64,000 bases of DNA from Acidaminobacter sp. (GCA_009881125.1 WXFH01000036.1:14682-78681), one strand, 5' to 3'. Counted from the first letter of the stretch, positions 42,545 through 53,774 are shown. The notes: generated by a model from the letters alone, not told the origin. Numbers and translations: made by a program.

Positions 42545-45019
42545 GTGCGTGAGCAACAATTGAACCAGAAGCAGCCCGAATTGCTGGCAGATGTGATTGT
42601 GCTGAAAATGACGCGTTCTCTGGATCAGCTGTTTACCTACAGGATTCCTCAGGCTCTTGCCTGCGAGGTGGTCATAGGAAGCAAAGTCGTAGTTCCCTTT
42701 GGCGCCGGTGATGCGACTCATGAAGCCGTTGTTGTTCAAAAACGAACGCCAGAGGATAAAGATCAACTGGATAAATTGAAAGCTGTACAAAGCGTCTGTG
42801 ACATGACGGCTGCGCTGGATGAACCCCGCGTAAAACTGGCACTCTGGATCCGTGAGCATTATTTGACCAATTACGCTCAGGCGGCCTCTTTGCTGCTCCC
42901 AAGCGGGACTGTGATCAAACGGGACTATAAACTCACTGCAGAACAAAACGCTGATCCGCAGGATCTGAAAAATCTCAGTGATACAGAGCGGCAATTCGTG
43001 GATGCGCTCAGCGCCAAGCCGCTGATGCAGAGCGAGTTGAGCGACACTCAGGCAGCTTTGATGAAGCGGTGTTTTAAAAAAAACGTGATTCAGCGGGAAG
43101 AGCATTTGACTACCGCAGTAAGAGAACGCTATAACCGGTTTTTCAGTCTCACCAAGCCTGGAGAAGTCAGCGCCTGGCTGGAGCAAATTCCAAAAAACCA
43201 GACAGTAAAGCGCGCTGTCCTCGAAATGCTCAGAGATTATGGTCGGGTAGAAGAATCCCGGCTCAAAAAAGAAGTTAAAGCCACTGCGGCAGGACTTAAA
43301 AAGCTTGAGGAAGAAGGACGGATTCAGTCCGAAACTGAGGAAGCCTTTTCTTTTCCGGCTTATTATGATTCAGGGAAAAGAAATGCTTTCGTTGCTTTTT
43401 CCAATGAGCAGAAAGCGGCATATGATGTGATCAGCAGCAGTGTGATGAATAATGAACCCAGCTCATTTCTGCTTCATGGTGTCACTGGCAGCGGAAAGAC
43501 CGAGGTTTATATGGAACTTGCGGATTTATCCATTTCTCAGGGCCGCCAGGTCATAATTTTGGTGCCTGAAATTTCGCTCACACCGCAGCTGGTAGACCGT
43601 TTCAGAAGGCGGTTTGGTGATCGCATCGCCATTTTACACAGCCGAATGAATGCATCTCAGCGATTTGACCAATGGCGCGCCATAGGCAGAGGTGACTATG
43701 ATATTGTCATAGGGCCCAGGTCGGCGCTGTTTGCCCCTTGCAAGACCATCGGCCTCATTGTGGTGGATGAGGCCCATGACAGCTCCTATAAGTCTGATCA
43801 GGCGCCTAAATACCACGCAGTGGAGGTGGCGAAGACCCTCAGCGGACTTCACGGTGCGCCGCTGATCCTGGGCTCTGCCACGCCGGGCATCGAGCAGTAC
43901 CATGAGGCGAGATGCGGCCAGCATCAGCTGGTGGAAATGCATAAGCGTTTTAGTCAGGTGCCGCTGCCTAAGGTGGAGATTGTCGACATGCGTCTTGAGC
44001 TGATGTCAGGCAACCGTTCCATGTTCAGCAGACAGCTCGAGACTGCCATAACAGAAACCCTCGAGCGAGGCCAGCAAATCATGCTGCTCCTGAACCGGAA
44101 AGGCTATCATACTTTCATTTCTTGTCGAAGCTGCGGCTATGCCTTGAAATGTCCGAATTGTGATGTCAGCCTGATCTTTCACAAAGGGCAGAATCACGCC
44201 CGGTGCAGTTACTGCCATTATCGATCGTCAATTCCGACTGTGTGTCCGGAGTGTGGCAGCCGTTATTTTAAATTTTATGGGAGCGGTACAGAAAAGGTTG
44301 AAGAGGCATTTGCAGAAACCTTTCCCAACGTTGCGACTGCCAGAATGGACAGTGAATCCCTGTCAAAAAAGGGCGCTCTTGAAGAAATCCTGACGGATTT
44401 TGAATCCGGAAAAACCAGGGTCTTGATTGGTACACAGTTGATTTCAAAGGGGCTGGATTTTGCGAATGTGGGACTTGTGGGTGTCATTCTGGCAGATGTG
44501 ACCCTTAATCTTCCGGATTTTCAGGCATCTGAAAGAACTTTTCAGCTAATGACACAGGTCAGCGGCAGATCAGGCAGGGCAGAAACCCAGGGCAGAGTTG
44601 TGGTTCAAACCTATGTTCCTGAACACTTTGCCATTGTCAGGGCAGCAGAGCATGATTATATTGGCTTCTATGAAGAGGAGATGGGCCTGCGAAAAGCCTT
44701 TGGGTATCCGCCCTATTTACAAATGGCCAATATCATCCTTTCCGGCTTTAAGCCGGAGGCCGTCGAAAAAAGTGCAATGTCTTTAAATGACTGGTTCATA
44801 TCAAAAATACCATCAGAACTATTAAAAAAAGGTGACCTGGAAATACTCGGTCCCCATCCTGCAGTCTACGGCAAAATTAAAAATAGATATCGATGGCAAA
44901 TTATAATAAAATATAGGGAAGAGATGCTTAAATTGCTGGAAAAAATTCTTCGAAGTCTTCCGGCGGACCGCCAGGATGTGAGAACCACTGTGGACATCAA
45001 AGCGATCAGCGTCTTGTAA
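42545..45019 (+). CDS. priA: Primosomal protein N' (replication restart helicase PriA)
   Basis: PriA is a 3'-5' DNA helicase that reloads the replisome at stalled forks. The 824-residue protein has an N-terminal fork-binding domain, Walker [12 protein letters not shown], a DEAH box VVDEAHDSS, and the zinc-binding insertion with eight cysteines ([14 protein letters not shown] then CSYCHYR and CPECGS). The RecG-like motif [13 protein letters not shown] lies in the second helicase lobe. The start is GTG 42545, 7 nt after GGAGGT; an in-frame GTG at 42530 precedes that site. It is part of the coaBC-priA-def-fmt series common in Firmicutes. Confidence 0.95.
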   Translation: MREQQLNQKQPELLADVIVLKMTRSLDQLFTYRIPQALACEVVIGSKVVVPFGAGDATHEAVVVQKRTPEDKDQLDKLKAVQSVCDMTAALDEPRVKLALWIREHYLTNYAQAASLLLPSGTVIKRDYKLTAEQNADPQDLKNLSDTERQFVDALSAKPLMQSELSDTQAALMKRCFKKNVIQREEHLTTAVRERYNRFFSLTKPGEVSAWLEQIPKNQTVKRAVLEMLRDYGRVEESRLKKEVKATAAGLKKLEEEGRIQSETEEAFSFPAYYDSGKRNAFVAFSNEQKAAYDVISSSVMNNEPSSFLLHGVTGSGKTEVYMELADLSISQGRQVIILVPEISLTPQLVDRFRRRFGDRIAILHSRMNASQRFDQWRAIGRGDYDIVIGPRSALFAPCKTIGLIVVDEAHDSSYKSDQAPKYHAVEVAKTLSGLHGAPLILGSATPGIEQYHEARCGQHQLVEMHKRFSQVPLPKVEIVDMRLELMSGNRSMFSRQLETAITETLERGQQIMLLLNRKGYHTFISCRSCGYALKCPNCDVSLIFHKGQNHARCSYCHYRSSIPTVCPECGSRYFKFYGSGTEKVEEAFAETFPNVATARMDSESLSKKGALEEILTDFESGKTRVLIGTQLISKGLDFANVGLVGVILADVTLNLPDFQASERTFQLMTQVSGRSGRAETQGRVVVQTYVPEHFAIVRAAEHDYIGFYEEEMGLRKAFGYPPYLQMANIILSGFKPEAVEKSAMSLNDWFISKIPSELLKKGDLEILGPHPAVYGKIKNRYRWQIIIKYREEMLKLLEKILRSLPADRQDVRTTVDIKAISVL

Positions 45020-45080
45020 CTATGGGGAAGCAGTCAATTTAAGACTGTATTGGCGCAAAAGTAAGGAGGATTATATTAGA

Positions 45081-45533
45081 ATGGCTATCAGAAATATTCG
45101 GACTGAAGGTGATGAGGTCCTTAGAAAACGGTCAAAGGAAGTTGCGGTTATAGATCAAAAAATCAAGGATCTGGTTGAAGATATGATCGATACCATGTAT
45201 CATGCGGAAGGCGTAGGTTTGGCGGCGCCGCAGGTGGGGATCCTAAAGAGGATCGCTGTCATAGATGTTTATGATGAAACAGGTGTCAAAGTACTGATCA
45301 ATCCTAAGATCATCCGGGAGGAAGGCGAGCAGTTCGAAGTGGAGGGCTGTCTGAGTGTGCCTGAGCGTGCCGGATCTGTGCGCAGACCAGCAAAAGTCTG
45401 GGTGGAGGCTCTCAATGAAAATGGCCAGACCTATGTCGTTGAAGGTGAAGAACTTTTAGCCAGGGCACTTTGTCATGAGATAGACCACCTGGACGGTGTT
45501 TTGTTCATTGACAAACTCATTGAGGAGGCGTAA
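45081..45533 (+). CDS. def: Peptide deformylase
   Basis: Def removes the formyl group from nascent N-terminal methionine. The 150-residue protein shows all three motifs of the active metalloenzyme: [15 protein letters not shown] and HEIDHLDG, giving Cys and two His metal ligands and the catalytic Glu. AAGGAGGATT lies upstream of ATG 45081. It is followed 8 bp later by fmt, which adds the formyl group, so the cycle is encoded together. Confidence 0.96.
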   Translation: MAIRNIRTEGDEVLRKRSKEVAVIDQKIKDLVEDMIDTMYHAEGVGLAAPQVGILKRIAVIDVYDETGVKVLINPKIIREEGEQFEVEGCLSVPERAGSVRRPAKVWVEALNENGQTYVVEGEELLARALCHEIDHLDGVLFIDKLIEEA

Positions 45534-45541
45534 CGATCAGC

Positions 45542-46492
45542 ATGAAAATTGTGTTTATGGGTACGCCCGAGTTTGCAGTGCCCTGTCTTGAGGCATGTAT
45601 CAGCTTTGAAGGCGCTGAAGTCTCCGCAGTGTTTACACAGCCGGACAGACCAAGCGGCAGAGGGAACAAGCTGACGCCGCCACCCATCAAAGTGGCTGCG
45701 GAGCGTTCCGGCATTCCTGTCTATCAGCCTGAAAGAATTAAAAGCAGTGAAGCCATGGAATCTCTAAAAATACTGCAGCCTGACTTGATCGTCGTCGTTG
45801 CCTATGGACAAATTCTTTCTCAGGAAATTCTGGAATTGCCCGTTCATGGCTGCATCAATGTTCATGCTTCGCTGCTGCCCAGACTCAGAGGTGCTTCTCC
45901 CATTCAGTGGTCTATTGTCAGCGGTGAGACAGAGACCGGTGTCACGACTATGAAAATGAGTGCCGGATTGGATGAAGGCGATATGCTGCTTAAGGAAGCT
46001 GTGGAACTGACTGCATCAGTGACCGGGGGAGAACTTCACGATCAATTGATGTCCATAGGTGCAGATGTTCTTACCAAAACACTGGAAGCCATACGGGACA
46101 ACGGTTTGAGTCCGGAACCGCAAATTCATGAAATTGCAACCTATGCACCTAAGATCGACAAGAAAATGGCTGAAATCGACTGGGAGAGGACTGCGGATGA
46201 AATTAGCGCTCAGGTCCGGGGCTTTGATCCTTGGCCGGCGGCCGTGACTTCCTATGGCGAGATCCGCCTGAAATTATTTAAGCCTGTCGTGGTCAGGCTC
46301 AGCCGGGATGATAACTCAACTGTGGCCAAACCCGGCACTATACTCGACGTTGGCAAGGACTGCTTTACTGTGAAGGCAGGACAAGATGCTGTCAGATTCT
46401 ATGAAATCCAAGCGCCTGGTTCAAGGAGAATGAAGGTGTCAGACTATTTGCTCGGACACCGTCTGGGCATAGGTGACTGTTTGAATGGCTAA
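45542..46492 (+). CDS. fmt: Methionyl-tRNA formyltransferase
   Basis: Fmt formylates initiator Met-tRNA using 10-formyl-tetrahydrofolate. The 316-residue protein has the N-terminal FMGTPEFAVPCLEA, the folate-binding/catalytic motif HASLLPRLRGASPIQW with the conserved Asn-His-Asp set (CINVHAS, GLDEGDML), and a C-terminal OB-like domain from about 205. GAGGAGG upstream of ATG 45542 lies in the end of def. The pairing with def is standard. Confidence 0.96.
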   Translation: MKIVFMGTPEFAVPCLEACISFEGAEVSAVFTQPDRPSGRGNKLTPPPIKVAAERSGIPVYQPERIKSSEAMESLKILQPDLIVVVAYGQILSQEILELPVHGCINVHASLLPRLRGASPIQWSIVSGETETGVTTMKMSAGLDEGDMLLKEAVELTASVTGGELHDQLMSIGADVLTKTLEAIRDNGLSPEPQIHEIATYAPKIDKKMAEIDWERTADEISAQVRGFDPWPAAVTSYGEIRLKLFKPVVVRLSRDDNSTVAKPGTILDVGKDCFTVKAGQDAVRFYEIQAPGSRRMKVSDYLLGHRLGIGDCLNG

Positions 46493-46613
46493 GGCAGAAC
46501 TTGGGCAATTAAGGTGCCTGAACAGACGCATCTCCCTGAAGTACCGCATATATTGCTTTTAAATTAGTTGGACTACTTTAGAATACTTTTCAATCCTTTA
46601 GGAGGTTGTCAAA

Positions 46614-47315
46614 ATGAGTGGTTATATGGGAACCGCCGGTTCACTTGGATTTTTGCTCCTGATTCCCGTTTATATTTTTGCTATGATTGCACAAGTCCAG
46701 GTTAAAACCACCTTTACTAAATTTGCACGCGTTGGATCTTACCGGCGCATGAAGGGTGTCGAGGTCGCAAGAGCCATACTGGATCGGAATGGTCTGCAGG
46801 ACGTCATTGTAGAGCCAGTTGCGGGCTCGCTGACGGATCATTACGATCCTAGAAACAACAGGATCCGTCTGTCTCAAACGGTCTACGGCAGTGACAGCAT
46901 TGCGGCAATCAGCGTTGCGGCACACGAAGTGGGTCACGCCATCCAGTACGCCACGGGATACAAACCTATTCGGATCAGAAATGCCTTTTTGCCGGTAGCA
47001 AATCTTGGCAGTGGTGTTCTTCCCATTTTGATTATGGCTGGGTTTTTCTTCAGAATCGTGCCACTGGTGGATCTTGGTATTCTGTTTTACCTTTTCGCCG
47101 TCCTTTTTCACATTGTCACACTGCCTATTGAGTTTAATGCCAGTTCAAGAGCAATTGCTGAGTTGGTGGATGGCCATTATATCCTGGATGAAGAAATATC
47201 CAATTCCAAAAAAGTTCTTGGCGCAGCGGCCAGAACCTATGTCGCCAGCGCTGCGGTATCTGTCATGGAACTTGTGCGTCTGCTTCTGATACGGGATCGC
47301 ATGTCCAGGGACTGA
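46614..47315 (+). CDS. Neutral zinc metallopeptidase, YugP family, membrane protein
   Basis: This 233-residue membrane protein has hydrophobic segments at about 9-26, 128-150 and 152-175 and the zinc motif HEVGH in VAAHEVGHAIQYATGY near residue 104. This is the pattern of the YugP (DUF2268-unrelated) neutral zinc metallopeptidase family. Substrates are unknown. TTTAGGAGG lies 8 nt before ATG 46614. It sits between fmt and rsmB, as in other Clostridia and Bacillus relatives. A structured 120-bp gap precedes it, without a convincing promoter. Confidence 0.88.
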   Translation: MSGYMGTAGSLGFLLLIPVYIFAMIAQVQVKTTFTKFARVGSYRRMKGVEVARAILDRNGLQDVIVEPVAGSLTDHYDPRNNRIRLSQTVYGSDSIAAISVAAHEVGHAIQYATGYKPIRIRNAFLPVANLGSGVLPILIMAGFFFRIVPLVDLGILFYLFAVLFHIVTLPIEFNASSRAIAELVDGHYILDEEISNSKKVLGAAARTYVASAAVSVMELVRLLLIRDRMSRD

Positions 47316-47425
47316 TTTCAATATTGATTTAAAAGGAAATTTAGTTTTCGGATTGCCGCAGAGCAGGCTTTACGTCAGTTCAGCCTGCCGCGACAATTTG
47401 GAGCCTCGAAACGGAGTAGATCATC

Positions 47426-48787
47426 ATGCCATCCCCCCAAAAAACAAAATATCCGAGTGCCAGTCAAAAACTCACAAGCCGGCAAGCTGCCGTAGAACTG
47501 CTCATGGATATTGAGCATAAAGCCTTGTTGTCCAGCGACGCGGTGTATAATCTGTCAAAGCAGCGCGTTTTGTCACCTGAAGACCGACGCCTTGCAGTCA
47601 GGTTGATTTATGGTGTTTTGGAACAGAAACTGTTTTTGGATTATAGGCTTCAGCAAGTCTCGAAGACAAAGCTCTCAAAACTCGACCCAACCATTCATAT
47701 GATCTTGAGGGTGTCTCTCTATCAGCTTATATTTATGGACCGAATCCCGGAGTCTGCGGTTGTCAACGAGGCTGTCAAAATGTCCAAAAAAAAGGGTCAG
47801 CACCTCAGCGGCTTTGTCAACGGTGTCCTCAGAAACTTTCAGCGATCCAGGGAATCTCTTAGACTGCCTGAACGGGCTGAAGATGAAATAAACTATTTAT
47901 CCATCACAACCTCTCACCCTGAGTGGCTTGTAAAGCGCTGGATCTCCAAATTCGGGACGCAGTTCAGCGAAGCGCTGATGCTGGCCAACAATCTTACACC
48001 GCCTCTGACTGCCCGCGTAAACCTGCTAAAGTCAACGCCTGATAATGTCAGAACAAAGCTTGAAAGGGACGGCATAGCTTCAGAGATCAGCCGTTTCCTG
48101 GATTATGCGCTGATAGTGCATTCTGGTCAGGACCTGGTTATTCAGGAATGGCCTGTTTTTATTGAAGGGGAACTTTATGTTCAGGACATAGCTTCCATGA
48201 TGGTCACAGAAGTGTTGGACCCTCAGCCTGGAGAACGCATCTTGGATATGTGCGCCGCCCCCGGAAGCAAAACAACACATATGGCAGAGAAAATGAACAA
48301 TCTGGGCACCATTATTGCCCGGGATGTTTCAGATAAAAAGCTTGAAAAAATCAGAGAAAACGCAAGCCGGCTGGGGATTTCCATAATTCGTCCCGAAGTG
48401 GCCGACGGATTAATTCTGGATGCCGACGCGGTGGAGGCCTTTGATCGTGTATTACTGGACGCGCCATGTTCAGGTCTGGGCATTATTCGCAGAAAGCCGG
48501 AAATTCGTTTCAGACGGCAGCCTGAGGATCTGGCGGCACTCGTGAAACTGCAGACAAAGCTGCTTGAGAATGGTTCGCGTTATGTTAAACAGGGCGGTAT
48601 ACTGGTTTACAGCACGTGTTCGGTAGATCCGGATGAAAATGAAGGGGTCGTTACAGCCTTCCTGGCATCCAACCCGCATTATAAGCTGGCAGATACACCG
48701 TGGTCAGATGAAGATGGATTAATCAGACTCTACCCGAGCGTCCATCAAACAGATGGTTTCTTTATCGCTAAAATGGTTAGAGTCTAA
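47426..48787 (+). CDS. rsmB: 16S rRNA (cytosine(967)-C5)-methyltransferase
   Basis: RsmB (Sun) methylates C5 of C967 in 16S rRNA with SAM. The 453-residue protein has an N-terminal NusB-like RNA-binding domain (about 10-150, with VVNEAVKMSKKKGQHLSGFVNGVL) and a C-terminal methyltransferase domain with LDMCAAPGSKTTHMAE, the catalytic DAPCSGLG and the second cysteine motif YSTCSVDPDENEGVV. In many relatives rlmN follows; here stp follows directly. A GC-rich inverted repeat, GCAGGC/GCCTGC (47363-47388), lies in the gap upstream. Confidence 0.95.
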   Translation: MPSPQKTKYPSASQKLTSRQAAVELLMDIEHKALLSSDAVYNLSKQRVLSPEDRRLAVRLIYGVLEQKLFLDYRLQQVSKTKLSKLDPTIHMILRVSLYQLIFMDRIPESAVVNEAVKMSKKKGQHLSGFVNGVLRNFQRSRESLRLPERAEDEINYLSITTSHPEWLVKRWISKFGTQFSEALMLANNLTPPLTARVNLLKSTPDNVRTKLERDGIASEISRFLDYALIVHSGQDLVIQEWPVFIEGELYVQDIASMMVTEVLDPQPGERILDMCAAPGSKTTHMAEKMNNLGTIIARDVSDKKLEKIRENASRLGISIIRPEVADGLILDADAVEAFDRVLLDAPCSGLGIIRRKPEIRFRRQPEDLAALVKLQTKLLENGSRYVKQGGILVYSTCSVDPDENEGVVTAFLASNPHYKLADTPWSDEDGLIRLYPSVHQTDGFFIAKMVRV

Positions 48788-48805
48788 TATAAAGAGGTGG
48801 TTCAA

Positions 48806-49540
48806 GTGAAAGCAGCAGGAATAACCCATATTGGAAATATAAGAACGAACAATGAAGATGCCTATTATCTCAACGAACAGCATAACCTGATTGCTGTTGC
48901 GGATGGTATGGGCGGTCACAAAGCGGGAGAGATCGCAAGCGGTATTGCAATAGAGGCCATAGCGTCCCTTATAGCCATAAAAGAACAAAATGCAATTATG
49001 CCGGCTGAAGTGTTCCGAAAAGTTTTTTCTGAGGCCAACCAGCGCATCTGGGACAAGGCCCATGAAACTGAGGACTGTAAAGGGATGGGTACAACTCTGA
49101 CTGCGGTATGGATCGTGGAGGACCTGGCCTATGTCGCACACATAGGCGATTCCCGCGCTTATTTGATCCATGAGGGAAAGATTCGTCAAGTGACGAGGGA
49201 CCATACCTTAGTGGAGGAGCTCATTAAAAATGGCTCCATTGACCGCGAGTCTGCCCTCAGCCATCCACAAAAGAATGTGCTCATGAAAGCGGTGGGTGCG
49301 GATGACAGCGTGTCTCCGGACCTCCATGAGATTGAAGTTTACGAGGGTGACATTCTTTTACTATGTTCAGATGGATTGACTCATTATCTAAAAGATTATG
49401 AAATTGGAGATTTACTCACCAAGGAGGCAACACTGGAGGCATCTGTAAACCTTATGACTGAGCTTGCACTCGAACGCGGCGGCGCTGACAATATAACCGC
49501 CGCAGCCATCAGGATTGAAAAACTGGGAGGTGATCGCTAG
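48806..49540 (+). CDS. stp: PP2C-family serine/threonine phosphatase (Stp/PrpC)
   Basis: Stp is the phosphatase partner of the PASTA kinase encoded next. The 244-residue protein shows the PP2C metal-site motifs: IRTNNEDAYY, VADGMGGHKAGEIAS, GMGTTLTAV, HIGDSRAYL, LCSDGLTHYL and GGADNITAA. The start is GTG 48806, 5 nt after AAGAGGTGG; a GTG at 48797 lies within that site. The stop overlaps the first base of the kinase start, so both proteins are made in fixed proportion. Confidence 0.94.
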   Translation: MKAAGITHIGNIRTNNEDAYYLNEQHNLIAVADGMGGHKAGEIASGIAIEAIASLIAIKEQNAIMPAEVFRKVFSEANQRIWDKAHETEDCKGMGTTLTAVWIVEDLAYVAHIGDSRAYLIHEGKIRQVTRDHTLVEELIKNGSIDRESALSHPQKNVLMKAVGADDSVSPDLHEIEVYEGDILLLCSDGLTHYLKDYEIGDLLTKEATLEASVNLMTELALERGGADNITAAAIRIEKLGGDR

Positions 49541-51507
49541 TGGATCGTATCATCGGACGTATTTTGAAGAATAGGTATGAGATTCTGGATAAAATTGGCG
49601 ACGGCGGCATGGCACTCGTATATCGCGCTAAAGATACCTTGCTTGATCGTGATGTCGCTATTAAAATTCTGCGGCCTGAATTCGTCTCAGATGAGGAATT
49701 TATCCGGAAATTTGACAAAGAAAGCAAAGCAGCTGCCAGTTTAAGCCATCCGTCCATAGTTAGTGTCTACGATGTCGGCCATGAAGACGACCTTCGCTAT
49801 ATTGTCATGGAATATGTAAAAGGCGTTACTTTGAAACGGTACATCAAGGAATACGAAGGCTTCTTTGAAAACAGAGAAATTATCCGCGTTGGGAAGCAGA
49901 TAGCAAGAGCCCTTGAAAACGCCCATGCGAACCACATAGTCCACCGCGACATCAAGCCTCACAATATCCTGATCGGGACGGACAGGACAGTCAAAGTCGC
50001 GGATTTTGGCATAGCCAGAGCCATCACCTCATCGACCATCATCAACACAACAGACATGATGGGGTCAGTGCATTACGCTTCACCGGAGCAGTCCAGGGGT
50101 GGCTTTGTGGATGAGAAATCCGACATCTATTCTCTTGGCATCCTGATGTATGAAATGGCGGCCAAAAGACTTCCGTTTGAGGGCGAATCCGCTGTTGCAG
50201 TGGCGCTGAAACACCTGAAAGAAGAAGTTCGGCCACCTTCGGACTTTAATCCGGGACTCAGTGTTGGTCTTGAAGGCGTGATTCTAAAAGCCATTCAGAA
50301 AAATCCGGAATTCAGATATGCCAATGTGACGGAAATGTTGAACGACTTGGATGAAGTTCTCCTCAGACCGGATCATATTGTCATGATTGAAGGCGCTGAC
50401 GAAGATGCCAAAACTATGATGATCCCCAAAATTGATGAGGATCTGCTGTTTGATGAAACCCGTTCACTTGAAAATACGAATCCAACGCGGTTTGCTCAGC
50501 GCAGAGCCACTGAAGAGGTGGAGGCGGTTCAGCCAGGCGCGGAGAAGGCAGACAAAAAAAGGCTGTTCATAACCATAGCACTTGCCTTAATCGCTGCCGT
50601 CATCTTCATAGGCGCAGGCTTCATCATGAAAAATTTGCTTGAGGAGAGCCAGCCAACTGCAGTTCCAAATGTGACCGGACTGGATCTGGAAGTTGCGCTG
50701 CAGCTCCTGGAGGATCATGGCTTTAAAGGTGAAGTCGGAGACAAAATTTACTCCGGATCTTATGCCCCTAATGAAGTCATTTCACAGTCCCACGAAGAAG
50801 GGACGCTTCTGAAGCCGGGTTATACTATTTCACTTACTCTAAGCCTCGGCACTGAACTTTATGAGGTGCCTAATCTGGTTCAAAAGCCCCTTGCAGAAGT
50901 CGAAATCCTGATAGTCAATGCCGGATTCAAGGTAGGGGATGTAGAGGAAATTGAGAATGAGGCGCCTGAAGGCACCGTCATCAGTCAATCACCATTTGCA
51001 GGCCTCAAAGAGCCAAAAAATACGTCAATCGATTTGTTTGTCAGCAAAGGCAAAGTGCCTGGAAAGAGCATCATGCCTACCATAGTTGGCAGTGCCCTGG
51101 AAAGCGCAAGGATGACCCTGGAACAATACGGCATCACGGTAGGAGACGTCTCCTATGACTTCAGTGATACTTTTGCCGCGAATCTGGTTATGTCCCAGAG
51201 TATTGAAGGCGGACGTGAAGTACAGCCGACCGACCGGGTCAACCTCGTAGTCAGCAAAGGCAAAGATCCAAATTCAACACCGCAGCCTGTCGAGAAAACG
51301 CTGACCATTCCTTTGGTTTACGAAAAAGATGAATTTGAGGTCAAAGTGGTATTGGTCAAAGACGGCGCATCTGAAATAGTTTACCAGAAGACGCACAGCA
51401 AGTCAGAAGAGCGGGTTTCCGTGACCATCAGCGGTACAGGTACTGTTGGCGTCAACATATATTTTGACGATGTTCTGGTCAGCTCCAATGAAGAGGTATT
51501 CAATTAA
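49540..51507 (+). CDS. prkC: PASTA-domain serine/threonine protein kinase PrkC
   Basis: PrkC senses muropeptides or lipid II outside the cell and phosphorylates cell-wall and translation proteins. The 655-residue protein has a kinase domain at about 12-270 with the glycine loop IGDGGMALVYRA, Lys42, HRDIKPHNIL and DFGIA, a juxtamembrane linker, a single membrane helix at about 342-363 and three PASTA repeats (about 374-437, 438-507, 508-577). The tail of about 75 residues after the last repeat (LTIPLVYEKDEFEVKVV onward) is beta-rich. It overlaps stp and precedes rsgA directly, a conserved order. Confidence 0.95.
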   Translation: MDRIIGRILKNRYEILDKIGDGGMALVYRAKDTLLDRDVAIKILRPEFVSDEEFIRKFDKESKAAASLSHPSIVSVYDVGHEDDLRYIVMEYVKGVTLKRYIKEYEGFFENREIIRVGKQIARALENAHANHIVHRDIKPHNILIGTDRTVKVADFGIARAITSSTIINTTDMMGSVHYASPEQSRGGFVDEKSDIYSLGILMYEMAAKRLPFEGESAVAVALKHLKEEVRPPSDFNPGLSVGLEGVILKAIQKNPEFRYANVTEMLNDLDEVLLRPDHIVMIEGADEDAKTMMIPKIDEDLLFDETRSLENTNPTRFAQRRATEEVEAVQPGAEKADKKRLFITIALALIAAVIFIGAGFIMKNLLEESQPTAVPNVTGLDLEVALQLLEDHGFKGEVGDKIYSGSYAPNEVISQSHEEGTLLKPGYTISLTLSLGTELYEVPNLVQKPLAEVEILIVNAGFKVGDVEEIENEAPEGTVISQSPFAGLKEPKNTSIDLFVSKGKVPGKSIMPTIVGSALESARMTLEQYGITVGDVSYDFSDTFAANLVMSQSIEGGREVQPTDRVNLVVSKGKDPNSTPQPVEKTLTIPLVYEKDEFEVKVVLVKDGASEIVYQKTHSKSEERVSVTISGTGTVGVNIYFDDVLVSSNEEVFN

Positions 51508-52388
51508 TGGGGGAAAAACTGTCTGAAGGTCGGATTGTCAAAGGGATCGCCGGATTTTACTACGTTCAGGATCACACTGGAATTCTCGAATGCAAGGCAC
51601 GTGGAAAGTTTAAAAAAATGGGACTGGTCCCTATGGTGGGGGACCGCGTCCTCTTCTCCAAACAGAATGGGTCTATTGAGGACATCCTGCCTAGAACTTC
51701 CGAACTTCTGCGGCCGCCGGTGTCAAACGTCGATCAGGCGGTCATAGTGTTCGCGGTTCGTTTTCCGGACCCAAACATGGTTCTGCTGGACAAGATGACA
51801 GTTTTGGCTGTCAAGGAAGGGCTCGATGTGGTTCTCGTCTTCAACAAAGTGGATCTGGATGACGAAGCGTCCCAACTGACTATGAATCTGGAGGAGATCT
51901 ACGGGCCCACCGGCTTCAAAATACTGACCACCTGCTCGCTCACCGGGTATCATATTGACGAGCTGAGGGCAATGCTCAGCGACAAAGTCTCAGTGTTCGC
52001 CGGGCCATCCGGTGTGGGCAAATCTTCGTTGCTGAACGCCATTGAGCCGGGACTTGCACTCAAGACCGGTGCTGTCAGCGAAAAGATCCAGAGAGGAAAG
52101 CACACCACGCGTCATAGTGAGCTTCTGGAACTGGAAACCGGGGGTTTTGTCGTTGACACACCTGGCTTTACTTCTCTTGAGCTCAGGGATCTGGAAGATG
52201 ATATTCTCTCATCCTGTTTTCCGGATTTTGAACATTTGCCGGGCAATTGCCGCTTTGATGACTGCCTTCACCTTGAAGAACCGGACTGCAGGGTTCGGGA
52301 AGCCGTTCGAACCGGCAAACTTTCTGAGTCCCGATACAACTCATACGCCCATATCATGAATGAAATCAGGCAATCTAGGAGGTACTAA
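51507..52388 (+). CDS. rsgA: Ribosome small-subunit-dependent GTPase A
   Basis: RsgA checks late 30S maturation near the decoding centre. The 293-residue protein shows the circularly permuted GTPase order: NKVDL first, then the P-loop [12 protein letters not shown], then [10 protein letters not shown]. It has an N-terminal OB domain (about 1-70) and a C-terminal zinc finger with the C-x4-C-x-H-x5-C pattern ([14 protein letters not shown]). Its start overlaps the last base of the prkC stop; RsgA orthologues are known substrates of PrkC-type kinases in Bacillus. Confidence 0.95.
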   Translation: MGEKLSEGRIVKGIAGFYYVQDHTGILECKARGKFKKMGLVPMVGDRVLFSKQNGSIEDILPRTSELLRPPVSNVDQAVIVFAVRFPDPNMVLLDKMTVLAVKEGLDVVLVFNKVDLDDEASQLTMNLEEIYGPTGFKILTTCSLTGYHIDELRAMLSDKVSVFAGPSGVGKSSLLNAIEPGLALKTGAVSEKIQRGKHTTRHSELLELETGGFVVDTPGFTSLELRDLEDDILSSCFPDFEHLPGNCRFDDCLHLEEPDCRVREAVRTGKLSESRYNSYAHIMNEIRQSRRY

Positions 52389-52390
52389 AC

Positions 52391-53041
52391 TTGAAAATAT
52401 CACCGTCCATTCTGTCCGCGGATTTTGGAAATCTGCAGGAAGAAGTTATGAAAATTGAACGCAGCGGCTGCGACTATCTTCATGTCGATGTCATGGATGG
52501 CCATTTTGTGCCTAATTTGACCATCGGCCCACTGGTTCTGGAGGCTTTGAAAGGGCGAACAAACCTGGTCAAGGATGTCCACCTGATGATCGAGCATCCG
52601 GAACGGTATATCGAAGCCTTCGCCAAAGCCGGGGCGGATATCCTGACGGTGCACCAGGAAGCAACAGTTCACCTTCACAGGACGATCCAGCTGATAAAGT
52701 CCCTGGGGGTCAAGGCAGGGGTGTCGCTGAACCCTGCAACGCCGGTGTCTGTTCTGGAGGATCTGCTGCCGGAGCTCGATTTGGTGCTGATCATGTCTGT
52801 CAACCCGGGATTTGGCGGACAGGCGTTTATTCCCCAAGCTCTGGAAAAGATCGCAAAGCTGAGGGCTATGGTCGTCGAGCGCGGCTTAAATCTGGAGATA
52901 GAGGTAGACGGGGGCATCAAGGCTGATAATGTGGCCGAGGTGGTCAAAGCGGGCGCAGACGTTATTGTGGCCGGTTCCGCGCTGTTTGGGGCTCCGGATT
53001 TTGAGGCGGAGGTTCAGAAATTCCGGGATGCGGTCCAATGA
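52391..53041 (+). CDS. rpe: Ribulose-phosphate 3-epimerase
   Basis: Rpe interconverts ribulose-5-phosphate and xylulose-5-phosphate in the pentose phosphate pathway. The 216-residue TIM-barrel protein contains [17 protein letters not shown] with metal-binding His/Asp, [12 protein letters not shown] and [10 protein letters not shown]. The start is TTG 52391, 6-7 nt after AGGAGGT, which lies in the end of rsgA. The stop overlaps the thiN start by 4 bp. Confidence 0.95.
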   Translation: MKISPSILSADFGNLQEEVMKIERSGCDYLHVDVMDGHFVPNLTIGPLVLEALKGRTNLVKDVHLMIEHPERYIEAFAKAGADILTVHQEATVHLHRTIQLIKSLGVKAGVSLNPATPVSVLEDLLPELDLVLIMSVNPGFGGQAFIPQALEKIAKLRAMVVERGLNLEIEVDGGIKADNVAEVVKAGADVIVAGSALFGAPDFEAEVQKFRDAVQ

Positions 53042-53694
53042 AAATCGCGATTGTTACCGGAGGGCTGATTGAGGATTTAAGCTGGCTGAAAGCTCAGCTG
53101 AGCCGCTATGACCTCCTCCTGGCGGTGGACAGGGGACTGGAAGCCACTGAAGCCTTAGGGCTCACTCCGGATCTGATCATTGGAGATTTTGACTCCTATA
53201 GAGGGGATCAGGCCATTGAGACCCGCTATCCGGAGGCTGAGATTCTGACTTTTTCGTCCGTCAAGGACTGGACGGATACTGAGCTGGCACTTCAAAAAGC
53301 TGTTGAGCTCAGCTGTTCAAGTGAAAAGGAAGCTATCATTGACCTCTATGGGGCCTTTGGGAACCGAATGGATCACACTTATGCCAATTTGATGCTGCTT
53401 GGCAGTTTGGAACAAAAAAGTCCCCGGATTCGCGCGCTCGATCCTGACAATGAAGTCGAGCGGCTGTTTCCTGGGACCTATAGAGTGGCGCGAAAAGACG
53501 GATTCAATGTTTCGGTGCTGTCCTTGGATGAAACGGCAGAAGTGACACTGCGCGGATTTGAGTATGACGGTGAGAAACTGATCCTCCGGCGCGCAGGGAC
53601 CTTGGGTGTCAGCAACCGACTGAAGGAAAATGAGGGTTTTGTGACACTTCACAGCGGAAAAGTTTTTTTGATGCAGTGCAGGGACAGGGCATAA
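53038..53694 (+). CDS. thiN: Thiamine diphosphokinase
   Basis: The enzyme converts thiamine to thiamine diphosphate. The 218-residue protein has [24 protein letters not shown] and [10 protein letters not shown], the conserved acidic motifs of the catalytic domain, and a C-terminal beta domain. It ends the rsgA-rpe-thiN series, and a terminator follows at once. No thiamine riboswitch (TPP box) was seen upstream, so expression probably follows the housekeeping operon. Confidence 0.92.
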   Translation: MKIAIVTGGLIEDLSWLKAQLSRYDLLLAVDRGLEATEALGLTPDLIIGDFDSYRGDQAIETRYPEAEILTFSSVKDWTDTELALQKAVELSCSSEKEAIIDLYGAFGNRMDHTYANLMLLGSLEQKSPRIRALDPDNEVERLFPGTYRVARKDGFNVSVLSLDETAEVTLRGFEYDGEKLILRRAGTLGVSNRLKENEGFVTLHSGKVFLMQCRDRA

Positions 53695-53698
53695 GAAA

Positions 53699-53745
53699 AG
53701 CCCGAACTTCATACTCTGAAGTCGGGCTCATTTCTCATTTTTCAC
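53699..53745 (+). terminator. Terminator after thiN
   Basis: AGCCCGAACTTC (53699-53710) pairs with GAAGTCGGGCT (53718-53728) with one bulged A, followed by a T-rich stretch. It ends the long plus-strand series that began at dapF. Confidence 0.75.
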
Positions 53746-53774
53746 TTTTTGGCCTTGCCTTTTAATAAAGCAAA